Assembly: GCA_948511255.1 (NCBI GenBank)
Contig: CAOQNC010000002.1
Location: 1 to 19,933, forward strand
Origin: an uncultured Candidatus Saccharibacteria bacterium
GTDB lineage: Bacteria > Patescibacteriota > Saccharimonadia > Saccharimonadales > Saccharimonadaceae
Direction: 5' to 3'
Length of the DNA: 19,933 bases
The position numbers and the translations under genes were made by a program. Every line of letters begins with the position of its first letter. Position 1 is the first letter of the stretch. A model generated the notes under the pieces. It was not told where the DNA came from and searched no databases. It saw nothing but the letters and a program-made list of their open reading frames with translations. This document shows, piece by piece, positions 7,052-13,995 of the stretch.

Positions 7052-8668
7052 TTATATCACGCGGGAGACTTCTTCGAGGGTGGTTTCGCCGCGGAGGGCG
7101 GCGAGGAGGCCTTTCTGCTCGAGAGTGAGCATGCCGTGTTGTTTTGCGGAGGTTTCGATGGCTTTCGTGCTGATATCGGCGATGTCGCCGCGGAGGAAGC
7201 CTTGGATTTCGTCGGAGACGACGAGCTGCTCCATGATGACGGTGCGGCCGAGGTAACCAAAGGGGGCGGCTTCGCTCGCGACGGGGTGATAGAGGGTGAG
7301 ATTGTTGAAGTCGATGTTTTCGGTGCCGGGCGCGCCTTCGAGAGTACGGCGGAAGTAGTCGGCGGTGGCGTCGTCAGGCTTGTAGGCCTCCTTGCTATCG
7401 GCGAGCTTGCGGACGAGGCGCTGAGCGATAAGAAGGCGAATGGAGCTCGCGAAAATCGGGTTCGTGCCGATGAGGTCGATCATGCGGGAGAAGGCAGCGG
7501 CGGTGGAGTTCGCGTGGAAGGAAGAGAGGACGAGGTGGCCGGTGATAGAGGCTTGGATAGCAGTGCGGGCGGTGTCGGCGTCGCGAATCTCGCCGACCAT
7601 GACGACGTCAGGGTCGAGACGGAGGACGGAGCGAAGACCGTCGGCGAAAGAACCGCCGTCGTTCGTATAAATCGGAATCTGAGAGATGCCGGTGATGCCG
7701 TATTCGATCGGGTCCTCGAGGGTAATAATCTTGCGGTCGGTCGTGTTCAGGGCATTCAAAATCGAGTAGAGGGTGGTCGACTTACCAGAACCAGTCGGAC
7801 CGACCATAAGGACGAGGCCGCGGGGGTGAGAGATGATTTCGCGGATGGTTGACATTTCGGTATCGGAGAGGCCGAGGAGGTCGAGATTCAGAAGACTTTC
7901 GTCGAAGTTGAAGAGACGGAGGACGGCATCTTGGCCATACATGGTCGGGACCATCTCGACACGGATGTTCAGGAGGTGAGAGGCGCCGCCGCGATGGATT
8001 TCTTGCTGCATATGGCCGGATTGGGGTTTCGTCGAGGCGGTGGAGATGTTCGCGCGGGCGGAGAGCTCGCCCATGAAGATACGGTAGCGGTCCTTATCGA
8101 TGTTAGCGACGGGATGGAGGATGCCGTCAACGCGCATGCGGATACGGATTTCGGTGCGCATGTTCTCAATATGGATATCGGAGGCGCCGAGCTTGTCGGC
8201 CTGGTCGAGGAGGAAGTCGAAGACTTTTTCGGTCGAGACGGTGCTGAGGGTCTGGCTAACTTCAGCGATCGTCTCGGAGTCGCCTTCCTTCGCGATCTTG
8301 ATGTCGTCGTAATGAACCTCTTTCGGCGGATCGTAGCGGAGCATGAAGACTTGATAAGCAGCTTTCGAAATGAGGAAGAAACCGACATGCTGACCCTGGT
8401 CGATGTATTTTTTGCGGAGTTCGGGGATGAGACTGTTCGGGGTCTGACTAGTGACCATGAAGCGGAAGGGGAGCTCTTCGGTCCCGGCTTGGAGCGGGAT
8501 GATGAAATCTTTATGCATCTGGTCGACGGAGAGAACGTCAGGGACGAGGGGGATGGTGTTTTCAAAATCACGGGTATCGAGATAGGGCAGGCCGAGGATA
8601 CGGGCGCGGTTGCGCGTGGCTTGTTCTTCGTTTTCGCGACGTTTACGTTGGATTTCTTGCTCGTTCAT
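7052..8668 (-). CDS. pilB: Type IV pilus / type II secretion assembly ATPase (PilB/GspE family)
   Basis: A 538-residue secretion ATPase. It has an N-terminal domain, a GASDIHIE segment (161-168), Walker A GPTGSGKST (290-298), an Asp box around LEDPIEYG (318-324), Walker B VVMVGEIRD (355-363) and a His box GHLVLSSFHANS (377-388), ending with the QRLVRKL segment. It powers extension of type IV pili or a related system at the cytoplasmic membrane. The zinc-binding tetracysteine of classical PilB/GspE is absent; I see no cysteine in the whole protein. No pilin, PilC or PilT gene lies nearby, so the rest of the apparatus must be elsewhere. It is first gene of the operon with the aminopeptidase, NUDIX and phosphatase genes. 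There is no Shine-Dalgarno, and a -10 box sits directly before the ATG. Confidence 0.93.
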   Translation of the reverse strand: MNEQEIQRKRRENEEQATRNRARILGLPYLDTRDFENTIPLVPDVLSVDQMHKDFIIPLQAGTEELPFRFMVTSQTPNSLIPELRKKYIDQGQHVGFFLISKAAYQVFMLRYDPPKEVHYDDIKIAKEGDSETIAEVSQTLSTVSTEKVFDFLLDQADKLGASDIHIENMRTEIRIRMRVDGILHPVANIDKDRYRIFMGELSARANISTASTKPQSGHMQQEIHRGGASHLLNIRVEMVPTMYGQDAVLRLFNFDESLLNLDLLGLSDTEMSTIREIISHPRGLVLMVGPTGSGKSTTLYSILNALNTTDRKIITLEDPIEYGITGISQIPIYTNDGGSFADGLRSVLRLDPDVVMVGEIRDADTARTAIQASITGHLVLSSFHANSTAAAFSRMIDLIGTNPIFASSIRLLIAQRLVRKLADSKEAYKPDDATADYFRRTLEGAPGTENIDFNNLTLYHPVASEAAPFGYLGRTVIMEQLVVSDEIQGFLRGDIADISTKAIETSAKQHGMLTLEQKGLLAALRGETTLEEVSRVI

Positions 8669-8673
8669 ATAAT

Positions 8674-8685
8674 ATTATATTAGCA
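8674..8685 (-). promoter_or_regulatory. Likely promoter of the pilB operon, leaderless or nearly so
   Basis: On the minus strand, an extended -10 TGCTAATAT (8685-8677) overlaps a perfect TATAAT (8679-8674). The ATG is only 5 bases after TATAAT, so transcription should start at or within a base or two of the initiation codon. No convincing -35 is present. Confidence 0.55.
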
Positions 8686-8774
8686 TAAGTTTGATAGTTT
8701 TGCGGATTTTTGGGAGTTTTCCACAGGCTAAACAGGGGTTTTGTAATTTCTGAAAAGTTTTTTGGAAAAAGGTG

Positions 8775-8803
8775 TTGACTTTTGGCTTATGGTTTGAGAT
8801 AAT
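8775..8803 (+). promoter_or_regulatory. Promoter of the tyrosine-tailed secreted protein gene
   Basis: TTGACT (8775-8780), a 17-base spacer and GATAAT (8798-8803) form a good sigma70-type promoter. It is followed by AAAAGGAAAAAC before the ATG, giving a short leader with a clear ribosome binding site. It is divergent from the pilB operon. Confidence 0.7.
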
Positions 8804-8832
8804 TTAAGCACAAAGGTCATAAAAGGAAAAAC

Positions 8833-9624
8833 ATGAAACTAAACACAAAAACAAAATACAGTTGTGTTGGATTTGCGAGTAGTGCTGCGGCGCTCGGTTT
8901 AGTTGCGATGGCGATGATCTGCCCTGGGGTAGATGGCGCGTTCGCGGCAGACGAGACGACGGAGTCAAACAACTTGACTGTAGGGTTCGACGTGCGAGCG
9001 CCCCAGGAGAACGTGGAGTTGTTCACTGGCAATTTGAATGTTAGTTTTACGGTGAATCCATACATCGAAATTAGCCAGAACCCACAGGATGTGGCGATTA
9101 CCGCGGCTGGCCCGACTAGCGACGGCTTGACGCAGACTGGTTCGACGCCATTCGCTGTGAGAACCAACAGCAGCACCGGGTTCGACGTCTACGTGACAGC
9201 TGACAATAATTTGTTGTCGCCGACGGACGCCTCAAATCCAGCAGCTATCAATCCGATTGCGGCGAGCAATACCGCTCTGACGGCGTTCGGCAAGAACACT
9301 TGGGGCTATTCGGTGACGGATTCTGGCACCAATGCCACTACTTATCGGACGATTACCGATAAGACCAAGGCCTATGCGAAGTCCGGCTTCTCGTCGACCG
9401 CAACCAATTTGCAACTAAACTTCGGCACGAAGGTTGACGATACCTTGCCATCTGACACTTACAGCACAACAGTCAAGGTCTCGGCGGTGCTTTCGGGCGC
9501 GGAAGTCGCAAACTTGGTCAGCGCTGAGCCATCTGCACAATCGGATGACTTTGCTACCGAAGACGAGGGCTATGTCGAAGACGACTATAGCTACGATTAC
9601 GGCTACAACGAGTACGGATACTAG
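8833..9624 (+). CDS. Secreted protein with acidic tyrosine-rich C-terminal tail
   Basis: A 263-residue exported protein. The N-terminus has basic residues, a hydrophobic stretch (~11-30) and a likely signal peptidase I site after AFA at ~38. The mature part is Thr/Ser/Asn-rich and beta-like. Residues ~67-220 resemble the N-terminal module of the FISUMP protein at 13995-15497: both have a Gly-x-x-Val-Tyr strand, N/S-x-WGY and a closing LxF-x-P(A/S)DTY-(x)8-VS. They are probably paralogous surface modules. The last 27 residues are Asp/Glu- and Tyr-rich, with seven tyrosines from 247 to the end and GY/DY repeats. There is no sortase motif, C-terminal anchor or type III prepilin signal. The start is supported by AAAGGA 7 bases upstream. 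Monocistronic, with promoter and terminator. Function unknown; surface exposure and host contact are plausible inference. Confidence 0.85.
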   Translation: MKLNTKTKYSCVGFASSAAALGLVAMAMICPGVDGAFAADETTESNNLTVGFDVRAPQENVELFTGNLNVSFTVNPYIEISQNPQDVAITAAGPTSDGLTQTGSTPFAVRTNSSTGFDVYVTADNNLLSPTDASNPAAINPIAASNTALTAFGKNTWGYSVTDSGTNATTYRTITDKTKAYAKSGFSSTATNLQLNFGTKVDDTLPSDTYSTTVKVSAVLSGAEVANLVSAEPSAQSDDFATEDEGYVEDDYSYDYGYNEYGY

Positions 9625-9684
9625 ATTTCGAAGAGAGTGGAGTCTCATACGAATCATTCTGAGTATTCGGCTCAGAGATAGAAG

Positions 9685-9712
9685 ACCAGCCCCATGCGAG
9701 GGGGCTGGTTTT
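9685..9712 (+). terminator. Intrinsic terminator of the secreted protein gene
   Basis: A perfect 9-bp stem, ACCAGCCCC (9685-9693) with GGGGCTGGT (9701-9709), has a 7-base loop and is followed by TTTTATTAT on the plus strand. On the minus strand no T-run follows, so it serves the plus-strand gene. Confidence 0.85.
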
Positions 9713-9748
9713 ATTATGAGCGCTTAGTCGGTTTTGAGGGTGGCGATT

Positions 9749-11053
9749 TTACGCCGAGTTTTTCAATTCGGCGAATTTTTCGGTCATGGTGGCGTTGCCA
9801 CGGGTAAGGCGTTTAATGGTGAGGTCGTCGAGTTTTTTATTGGCGGTCTCGAAGTTTTTGACAGTCTGGATGAGGGCGTCGCGAGTGTTTTCGAGCTTCT
9901 TGATACTGTCTTCGATTTCTTTGATAGCTTTGTTGAAGTTTTTGGTCGCACGGTCAGAGTTAATAGCGAAACTCCCCTTCCATTTGTTGATGCGGTCTTC
10001 AAAATCAGTAATGTCGATGTTCTGCTCACGAACTTCGGCAAGTTCGGCTTTATACTGAAGAGCGTTCAAGGCGGCGTTGCGAAGGAGAGTAATCATCGGG
10101 ATAAAGAACTGCGGGCGGATGACATACATTTTATCGAACTTGTGCGAAACGTCAACGATGCCGGTATTATAATATTCACTATCGGCTTCGAGCATAGTGA
10201 CGAGGACAGCATATTCGCAATTTTTCTCGCGACGATCTTTGTCGAGTTCTTTCAGGAAGTCTTCGTTTTTGTGCTTCGTCGAGGTCGTTTCGTTCTCGTT
10301 TTTCATTTCAAACATGATCGAAACAATTTCGTTCCCCGCTTCGTCACATTCGCGGAAGATATAATCGCCTTTACTGCCGCTAGTCTTCGAAACGGCGTTG
10401 TCTTTCTCGAAATAGGCGTTACGGAAACCGGTGGCGCGAAGCTGGGTGAACTCGGTCTCGCAATGCTGCTCGAGGCTTTCACCGATCATCTTCGTCGAGA
10501 GGCGAGCTTTCATGTCTTTGTAATAGGCGATCATGTCGTCTTTGTTTTTAAGTTCAAGCTCATATTGCGTCTTCAGGTTTGCGGTTTTTAGCTCTTGCTC
10601 GGTGGTTTGATTCTTCAGTTTATTCTGGAGTTCGATGCGTTCGAGTTCGAGAGATTTAATCTTCGCATCGTGGGACTTTTCGGCTTCGGAGACGGCTTTC
10701 GTAATAGCAAGCTCCTGGGCGGTCTGGGCGTTTTCGAGTTGAGATTTCAGGTCGGCAAGTTTAGCCCTTGCACGGGAAGTAAGGTCGGCGATTTCGGCTT
10801 CTTTTTCAGATTTTAGTTTCGTAAGACTGAGCTGATATTCTTGTTCCTTTTCGCGAGCGGCAGCGGCAAGCTTTTCGTGGACTTCTTGCTCAACTTCTTG
10901 ACGGGAAACTTGACTGATTAGGTTCGCATAGCCACTTTCGTCGACGTCAAAAACTTGGTGACAATGAGGGCAGGTGAGCTGATGAGTTTTGGCGGCTTCG
11001 ATGTCGGTTATCGCGCGGGTGGGGTTATTGGCGGTTTTGTTAGTGGCGGACAT
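9749..11053 (-). CDS. DUF2130 family coiled-coil protein, possible nuclease-fold
   Basis: A 434-residue protein recognised as DUF2130. Residues ~25-35 carry a CPHC knuckle (28-31). A long charged coiled coil rich in Lys, Glu, Ala and Gln spans ~45-190. The conserved core (~190-350) begins with GESLE and includes GDYIF (230-234) and FEMKNE (249-254). The spacing Asp231...Glu250-x-Lys252 resembles a PD-(D/E)xK nuclease centre like that of RmuC; this link is inference. A second helical, Lys-rich segment closes the protein. The start is placed at 11053, where AAGGAA precedes the ATG by 6 bases; an open frame upstream to 11107 overlaps the lysozyme gene. It lies 19 bases downstream of the lysozyme stop, third in the operon. 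It probably acts in the cytoplasm on DNA, with no clear link to the envelope genes before it. Confidence 0.85.
   Translation of the reverse strand: MSATNKTANNPTRAITDIEAAKTHQLTCPHCHQVFDVDESGYANLISQVSRQEVEQEVHEKLAAAAREKEQEYQLSLTKLKSEKEAEIADLTSRARAKLADLKSQLENAQTAQELAITKAVSEAEKSHDAKIKSLELERIELQNKLKNQTTEQELKTANLKTQYELELKNKDDMIAYYKDMKARLSTKMIGESLEQHCETEFTQLRATGFRNAYFEKDNAVSKTSGSKGDYIFRECDEAGNEIVSIMFEMKNENETTSTKHKNEDFLKELDKDRREKNCEYAVLVTMLEADSEYYNTGIVDVSHKFDKMYVIRPQFFIPMITLLRNAALNALQYKAELAEVREQNIDITDFEDRINKWKGSFAINSDRATKNFNKAIKEIEDSIKKLENTRDALIQTVKNFETANKKLDDLTIKRLTRGNATMTEKFAELKNSA
9752..9780 (+). terminator. Possible second plus-strand terminator inside the convergent gene end
   Basis: CGCCGA (9752-9757) pairs with TCGGCG (9768-9773), followed by AATTTTT on the plus strand. 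It lies within the last codons of the convergent DUF2130 gene and could back up the terminator at 9685-9712. The stem is only 6 bp and it may be chance. Confidence 0.35.
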
Positions 11054-11072
11054 AAGTTCCTTTCTTGAGATA

Positions 11073-12503
11073 TTATTCGTCTTCTTCGAGGTAGAGGATG
11101 TCGACATCGACGGGACCGTCGATGCCAGCTACGGCGCCAGAGTCGGTCATTTGCCAGATTTGGTAATCGCCGTCGTAAGTGACATGGTCATAATATTGCG
11201 CGAGCCAAACGTCGAAAGTGGACTGCGCGGAGGGGTCGGAGAGTTTTCTGGAGAGATTTTCTGGCTGCCAGATGAGATCGAGATAATTTTTACTACTATA
11301 TAATAATGGTTTGTAGCCGGCGGTCTGGACGGCTTGGAGGAAGGTTTCGGCGACTTTGTTGATAGTATAGAGGCTCATGCCGGCGCCGTTGAAATAGCCC
11401 CAACTTTCCCAGTCAAAAGCAATGCCAAGCTCGAGCGAAGGGTTGAGTCCGTTTGCGCGGGCGACCTCATCGAGAGTTTTTAGAATCCAGTCAGCCTGGG
11501 CCTGAGCTTCCGCTAGACTGTCGGCGTAGGAATAAAAGTAGATGCCAAGAGGGAGATTGTTAGCTTTGGCATTTTTGAAGTTAGCCTCAAAAGTCGGGTC
11601 GAGGATGTATTCGCCGCCAAAACCGCGCTGATAGCCGATGCGGAGCATGGCAAACTCGACGCCGTCGGACTTAGCTTTCGTCCAGTCAATATCACCTTGC
11701 CATTGAGAAACGTCGACGCCGATTTTAGTATTTTTAGTCTTGTGGGCTTTGATAATATCAGAAATATTCATAAGTTCTGGCTCCGGTTCAGGTTCGTTTG
11801 AAGTCGTGGTCGGCGGGTCGATCACGTTCAGAATGAAAGATTTGACGGCTTCATTTCCGCTGGCGTCGGTGATAGCGTATTCGAGAGTATAGCTGCCAGG
11901 CTTGTCGAGGTCGTAATCGCCGCGAATTTCGCGGGTAGGGTTGTCATCAATGTCATCGGCGCTGAGCATGAGGTTCGTAAGGTCACCTTCGTAGCCGGTA
12001 TACACAGCGTAGGCGCTGCCACCAAAGATAGAAGGCTTCGTTGCGTCAATAACTTCAATCGTAAACTTCGACGGACGTTTGCGGTTTTTGATGTTGATAT
12101 ATTCAAAAGTGATTTCTTGGTCGCCGAGTCGTTCCGTGTTGATGTCGAAATCTTCGACGAGCTCGCCTTGGAGTTCGGCGAGGAAGTCAGAAACTTTTGC
12201 GGGATGATTAAATTCGACGGTGAGATTTTCTTCTAGAGTGACAGATTCAGCGTCGAGGCGCTGGTTCTCGAGGTGGTCATGGATGAGAAAAATGGCGAGG
12301 CCGGCGAGAAGGAGGATGACTGCGACTGTGGCAATGAGGAGAGGTTTTTTGTGGGCTTTAGAGGCTTTGGGTTTTTGCAGTGCGGGCTCTTCGGGAGCCG
12401 GATCGGAGGTTTGGGGTGCGGCGGGCGCAGAAAGCTCGGGCGCTTCTGGGGCTGGTTGGCTGTCCGGCGCAGGCGTAGCGGGATTTTGAGGGTTATTATC
12501 CAT
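11073..12503 (-). CDS. Membrane-anchored GH25 lysozyme (muramidase) with Ig-like domain
   Basis: A 476-residue protein. The N-terminal ~50 residues are Pro/Ala/Glu-rich and cytoplasmic by the positive-inside rule. A single transmembrane helix follows at ~54-75 after KAHKK. Residues ~85-152 form a small beta domain. Residues ~153-229 look like a bacterial Ig/HYR-type domain (DATKPSI... DLDKPGSYTLEYAITDASGN). An acidic Pro linker leads to a GH25 domain at ~258-476. This shows GVDVSQWQGDIDW (262-274), LGIYFYSYA and FDWESW, with Asp264, Asp364 and Glu366 as the likely catalytic acids. It cleaves beta-1,4 bonds in peptidoglycan, tethered outside the membrane, for wall remodelling or attack on a host cell wall (inference). 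The start at 12503 is chosen because the upstream frame lies inside the VanZ gene. There is no Shine-Dalgarno; TATAAT sits 6 bases before the ATG. Confidence 0.92.
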   Translation of the reverse strand: MDNNPQNPATPAPDSQPAPEAPELSAPAAPQTSDPAPEEPALQKPKASKAHKKPLLIATVAVILLLAGLAIFLIHDHLENQRLDAESVTLEENLTVEFNHPAKVSDFLAELQGELVEDFDINTERLGDQEITFEYINIKNRKRPSKFTIEVIDATKPSIFGGSAYAVYTGYEGDLTNLMLSADDIDDNPTREIRGDYDLDKPGSYTLEYAITDASGNEAVKSFILNVIDPPTTTSNEPEPEPELMNISDIIKAHKTKNTKIGVDVSQWQGDIDWTKAKSDGVEFAMLRIGYQRGFGGEYILDPTFEANFKNAKANNLPLGIYFYSYADSLAEAQAQADWILKTLDEVARANGLNPSLELGIAFDWESWGYFNGAGMSLYTINKVAETFLQAVQTAGYKPLLYSSKNYLDLIWQPENLSRKLSDPSAQSTFDVWLAQYYDHVTYDGDYQIWQMTDSGAVAGIDGPVDVDILYLEEDE

Positions 12504-12509
12504 GAATGT

Positions 12510-12518
12510 ATTATAACA
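12510..12518 (-). promoter_or_regulatory. Internal extended -10 promoter before the lysozyme gene
   Basis: On the minus strand, TGTTATAAT (12518-12510) is an extended -10 (TGn-TATAAT) overlapping the VanZ stop codon. It ends 6 bases before the lysozyme ATG, so a transcript would begin at the start codon. No Shine-Dalgarno is present. Confidence 0.5.
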
Positions 12519-13608
12519 TACTGTAGGGCTGGACGGTGCTGACGAGCTTCGTCCGACTGAGACGCTCGTGCGGGAGGGGCTTGGTCGTGAAAAGTATGCG
12601 GAGGAGCAAGACGGCACAGAAAATCAGGTAGAAGAAGGCAGCAAAAGCGAGAAGGAGGACGTTCTCGGGATTCGGGAGAAGTCGAAGAAGAGCGAAACAA
12701 GCGGAGGGGAGAATAAAATAGATGGCGGCAAGCGCGAGACGGTTCAGAGTGAGGCGCGAGGGGCTGAATTGGTCGTCTTGGCCGACAATCTTGAGCTGAA
12801 GGAACTTTTGGACGACGGTGCTGCCGCGCAGAGCGAGAGGAATGACGAGATAATAAATTATGAAGGCAACGATGGCGGCAAAAGTCGAAGAAAAACAACT
12901 GCCTAGGACGGAGGCGAGGAGACTAAAGAGGATAAAGTCAAAGCCGAAAGCGAGAGTGCGACGAAGGCCGGAGACAGTCTGGCCACGCTCGCGAGCGGAG
13001 AGATCGATTTGTTCGCGAGTGGGGAGGATTTTTAGAAGCGGGGTGGCAGCGAGGTAGCCGAGAAGTCCGCCGAGAGTATTCAAAATTAAATCGTCCACGT
13101 CAAAAAGACGGTAGCCGCGCGGATAGATGAAGTAGAGGCCGGTGAGTTGGGTGAGCTCGAAGAAAAGGCTGAGGAGAAAACTAGCAAGGACGGTCTTTTT
13201 GAGGCTGAACTTAAAATAATAATGAAGATAGAGACCGAAGGGTAGAGTGAGGAGGAGGTTATAAATCGGGACGTAAAAATAGGACTGAGTGAGGGCGGGG
13301 AGATAAGTCGCAGGCTGAGAGAGATTGAGACGAGTGTGCGAGAAAAAGTCAGCGATAAACTGGCCGGGGATAAGTTGGACACGGGGAGAGGTAATAGCGG
13401 CAACTTCGACGGGGTCGGGGAGGGGCAGAATGACGAGAAAGTAGGCGCAAGTCAGATAAAGCACGAAAGAGTAAAGGATGAGAGTTTTCCAGAAAGTGAT
13501 GGCGCCGTATTTGTGGTATTGGCTAAGTAAAAATGGGAGGCTGATAAGAAAGGCGATGAATGGAAATAAAATGAGAGCGGTTTTGATGATTTCGAGATAG
13601 CCGGACAT
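12511..13608 (-). CDS. VanZ-like and RDD domain fusion membrane protein
   Basis: A 365-residue polytopic membrane protein. The N-terminal ~205 residues form a VanZ-like domain with several transmembrane helices. They include the typical FELTQLTGL ... YRLFDVDDLILNTLGGLLGY block (~160-194). The C-terminal ~130 residues form an RDD-like domain: RRTLAFGFDFILF at the start, then two or three more helices, with SRLTLNRLALA in the loop. VanZ relatives are linked to low-level glycopeptide resistance and envelope stress, RDD proteins to transport; neither fixes a reaction. It is first gene of an operon, 7 bases before the GH25 lysozyme. The start at 13608 has no Shine-Dalgarno but a TATAAT box 6 bases upstream. 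Confidence 0.88.
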   Translation of the reverse strand: MSGYLEIIKTALILFPFIAFLISLPFLLSQYHKYGAITFWKTLILYSFVLYLTCAYFLVILPLPDPVEVAAITSPRVQLIPGQFIADFFSHTRLNLSQPATYLPALTQSYFYVPIYNLLLTLPFGLYLHYYFKFSLKKTVLASFLLSLFFELTQLTGLYFIYPRGYRLFDVDDLILNTLGGLLGYLAATPLLKILPTREQIDLSARERGQTVSGLRRTLAFGFDFILFSLLASVLGSCFSSTFAAIVAFIIYYLVIPLALRGSTVVQKFLQLKIVGQDDQFSPSRLTLNRLALAAIYFILPSACFALLRLLPNPENVLLLAFAAFFYLIFCAVLLLRILFTTKPLPHERLSRTKLVSTVQPYSML

Positions 13609-13614
13609 GGAATT

Positions 13615-13620
13615 ATTATA
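13615..13620 (-). promoter_or_regulatory. -10 box of a probable leaderless promoter for the VanZ-RDD operon
   Basis: A perfect TATAAT (13620-13615) on the minus strand ends 6 bases before the ATG at 13608. No -35 or TGn extension is evident and no Shine-Dalgarno is present. Confidence 0.5.
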
Positions 13621-13736
13621 ACTGCGAATATGGCTTCGGAGAGAAATGTGACAAAATTGTTGGGAAGGGGATTGTAGGCTTTGGATCGATTATGGTATTG
13701 TAGTAATTCCCTGTCTCAGCCGACTAAATGTTAAAA

Positions 13737-13901
13737 CTCCGCCCCAGCCGCCGCCCCGCCAAGATAAGTTAAGTTTGTTGGGTAGACTTTTAGATTAATA
13801 TCGCGATATTGGTTTTGTAAAAAAGGAATAAGTATGTGCTATATCGACGTATATATATTATATATTGTACTTATTTGGCGGTTGCGGAGGCTGGGGCGGA
13901 G
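13737..13901. repeat. Inverted-repeat-bounded ~165-base segment
   Basis: A perfect 13-bp GC-rich inverted repeat, CTCCGCCCCAGCC (13737-13749) and GGCTGGGGCGGAG (13889-13901), bounds an AT-rich interior. The arms extend inward imperfectly (GCCGCCCCGCC against GGCGGTTGCGGA). Inside are a 14-bp perfect palindrome, AATATCGCGATATT (13797-13810), and a second inverted pair, AATAAGTA (13827-13834) with TACTTATT (13868-13875). It resembles a MITE-like insertion or the gene for a long hairpin RNA. No flanking target duplication is obvious. On the minus strand the outer stem is followed by TTTT. Confidence 0.55.
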
Positions 13902-13905
13902 ATGA
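13834..13905 (+). CDS. Possible 23-residue hydrophobic-basic peptide ORF
   Basis: ATG at 13834 is preceded by AAAAAAGGAATAAGT, a good ribosome binding site with 7-base spacing. The frame runs 23 codons to TGA. The peptide begins MCYIDVYILYIVLIW (hydrophobic) and ends with an Arg-rich stretch (five Arg in the last eight residues). The basic tail is encoded by the right arm of the inverted repeat. The hydrophobic helix plus basic end is reminiscent of type I toxins or leader peptides, but nothing establishes expression. No convincing promoter is seen. It could be chance. Confidence 0.25.
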   Translation: MCYIDVYILYIVLIWRLRRLGRR

Positions 13906-13918
13906 GATATTCTTGGGC

Positions 13919-13942
13919 AAACCTGTGCTATGGCACAGGTTT
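13919..13942. repeat. Perfect 10-bp hairpin, distal copy of a tandem pair
   Basis: AAACCTGTGC (13919-13928) and GCACAGGTTT (13933-13942) form a perfect stem with a 4-base loop. It is closely related to the hairpin at 13974-13995 next to the FISUMP stop codon. No long T-run follows on either strand, so it is a weak candidate for a terminator. Confidence 0.7.
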
Positions 13943-13973
13943 GCTAGTTTTGCTTCTCTGTTAACTCTTTACG

Positions 13974-13995
13974 AACTTGTGCAGCAGCACAGGTT
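13974..13995. repeat. 9-bp hairpin overlapping the FISUMP stop codon, proximal copy
   Basis: AACTTGTGC (13974-13982) pairs with GCACAGGTT (13987-13995) with one G-T pair and a 4-base loop. The right arm and loop geometry repeat those of the hairpin at 13919-13942. The stop codon of the surface protein lies at its edge. Both could together stop transcription or mark a recombination or retrohoming site. Confidence 0.65.

Noticed and set aside
5175..8683. Long plus-strand open frames antisense to the aminopeptidase and pilB genes (for example 5175-5744, 6555-7256, 7136-7852, 7931-8683).
   Set aside because: They mirror genuine genes with full catalytic motifs. They are Gly/Val/Glu/Asp-rich as expected from reading C-ending codons backwards, and they show no ribosome binding sites or domains.
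9734..10591. Plus-strand 285-codon frame opposite the DUF2130 gene.
   Set aside because: The minus-strand frame has a recognised family, coiled coil and Shine-Dalgarno. The plus frame is a Phe/Val-rich shadow of Lys/Glu codons.
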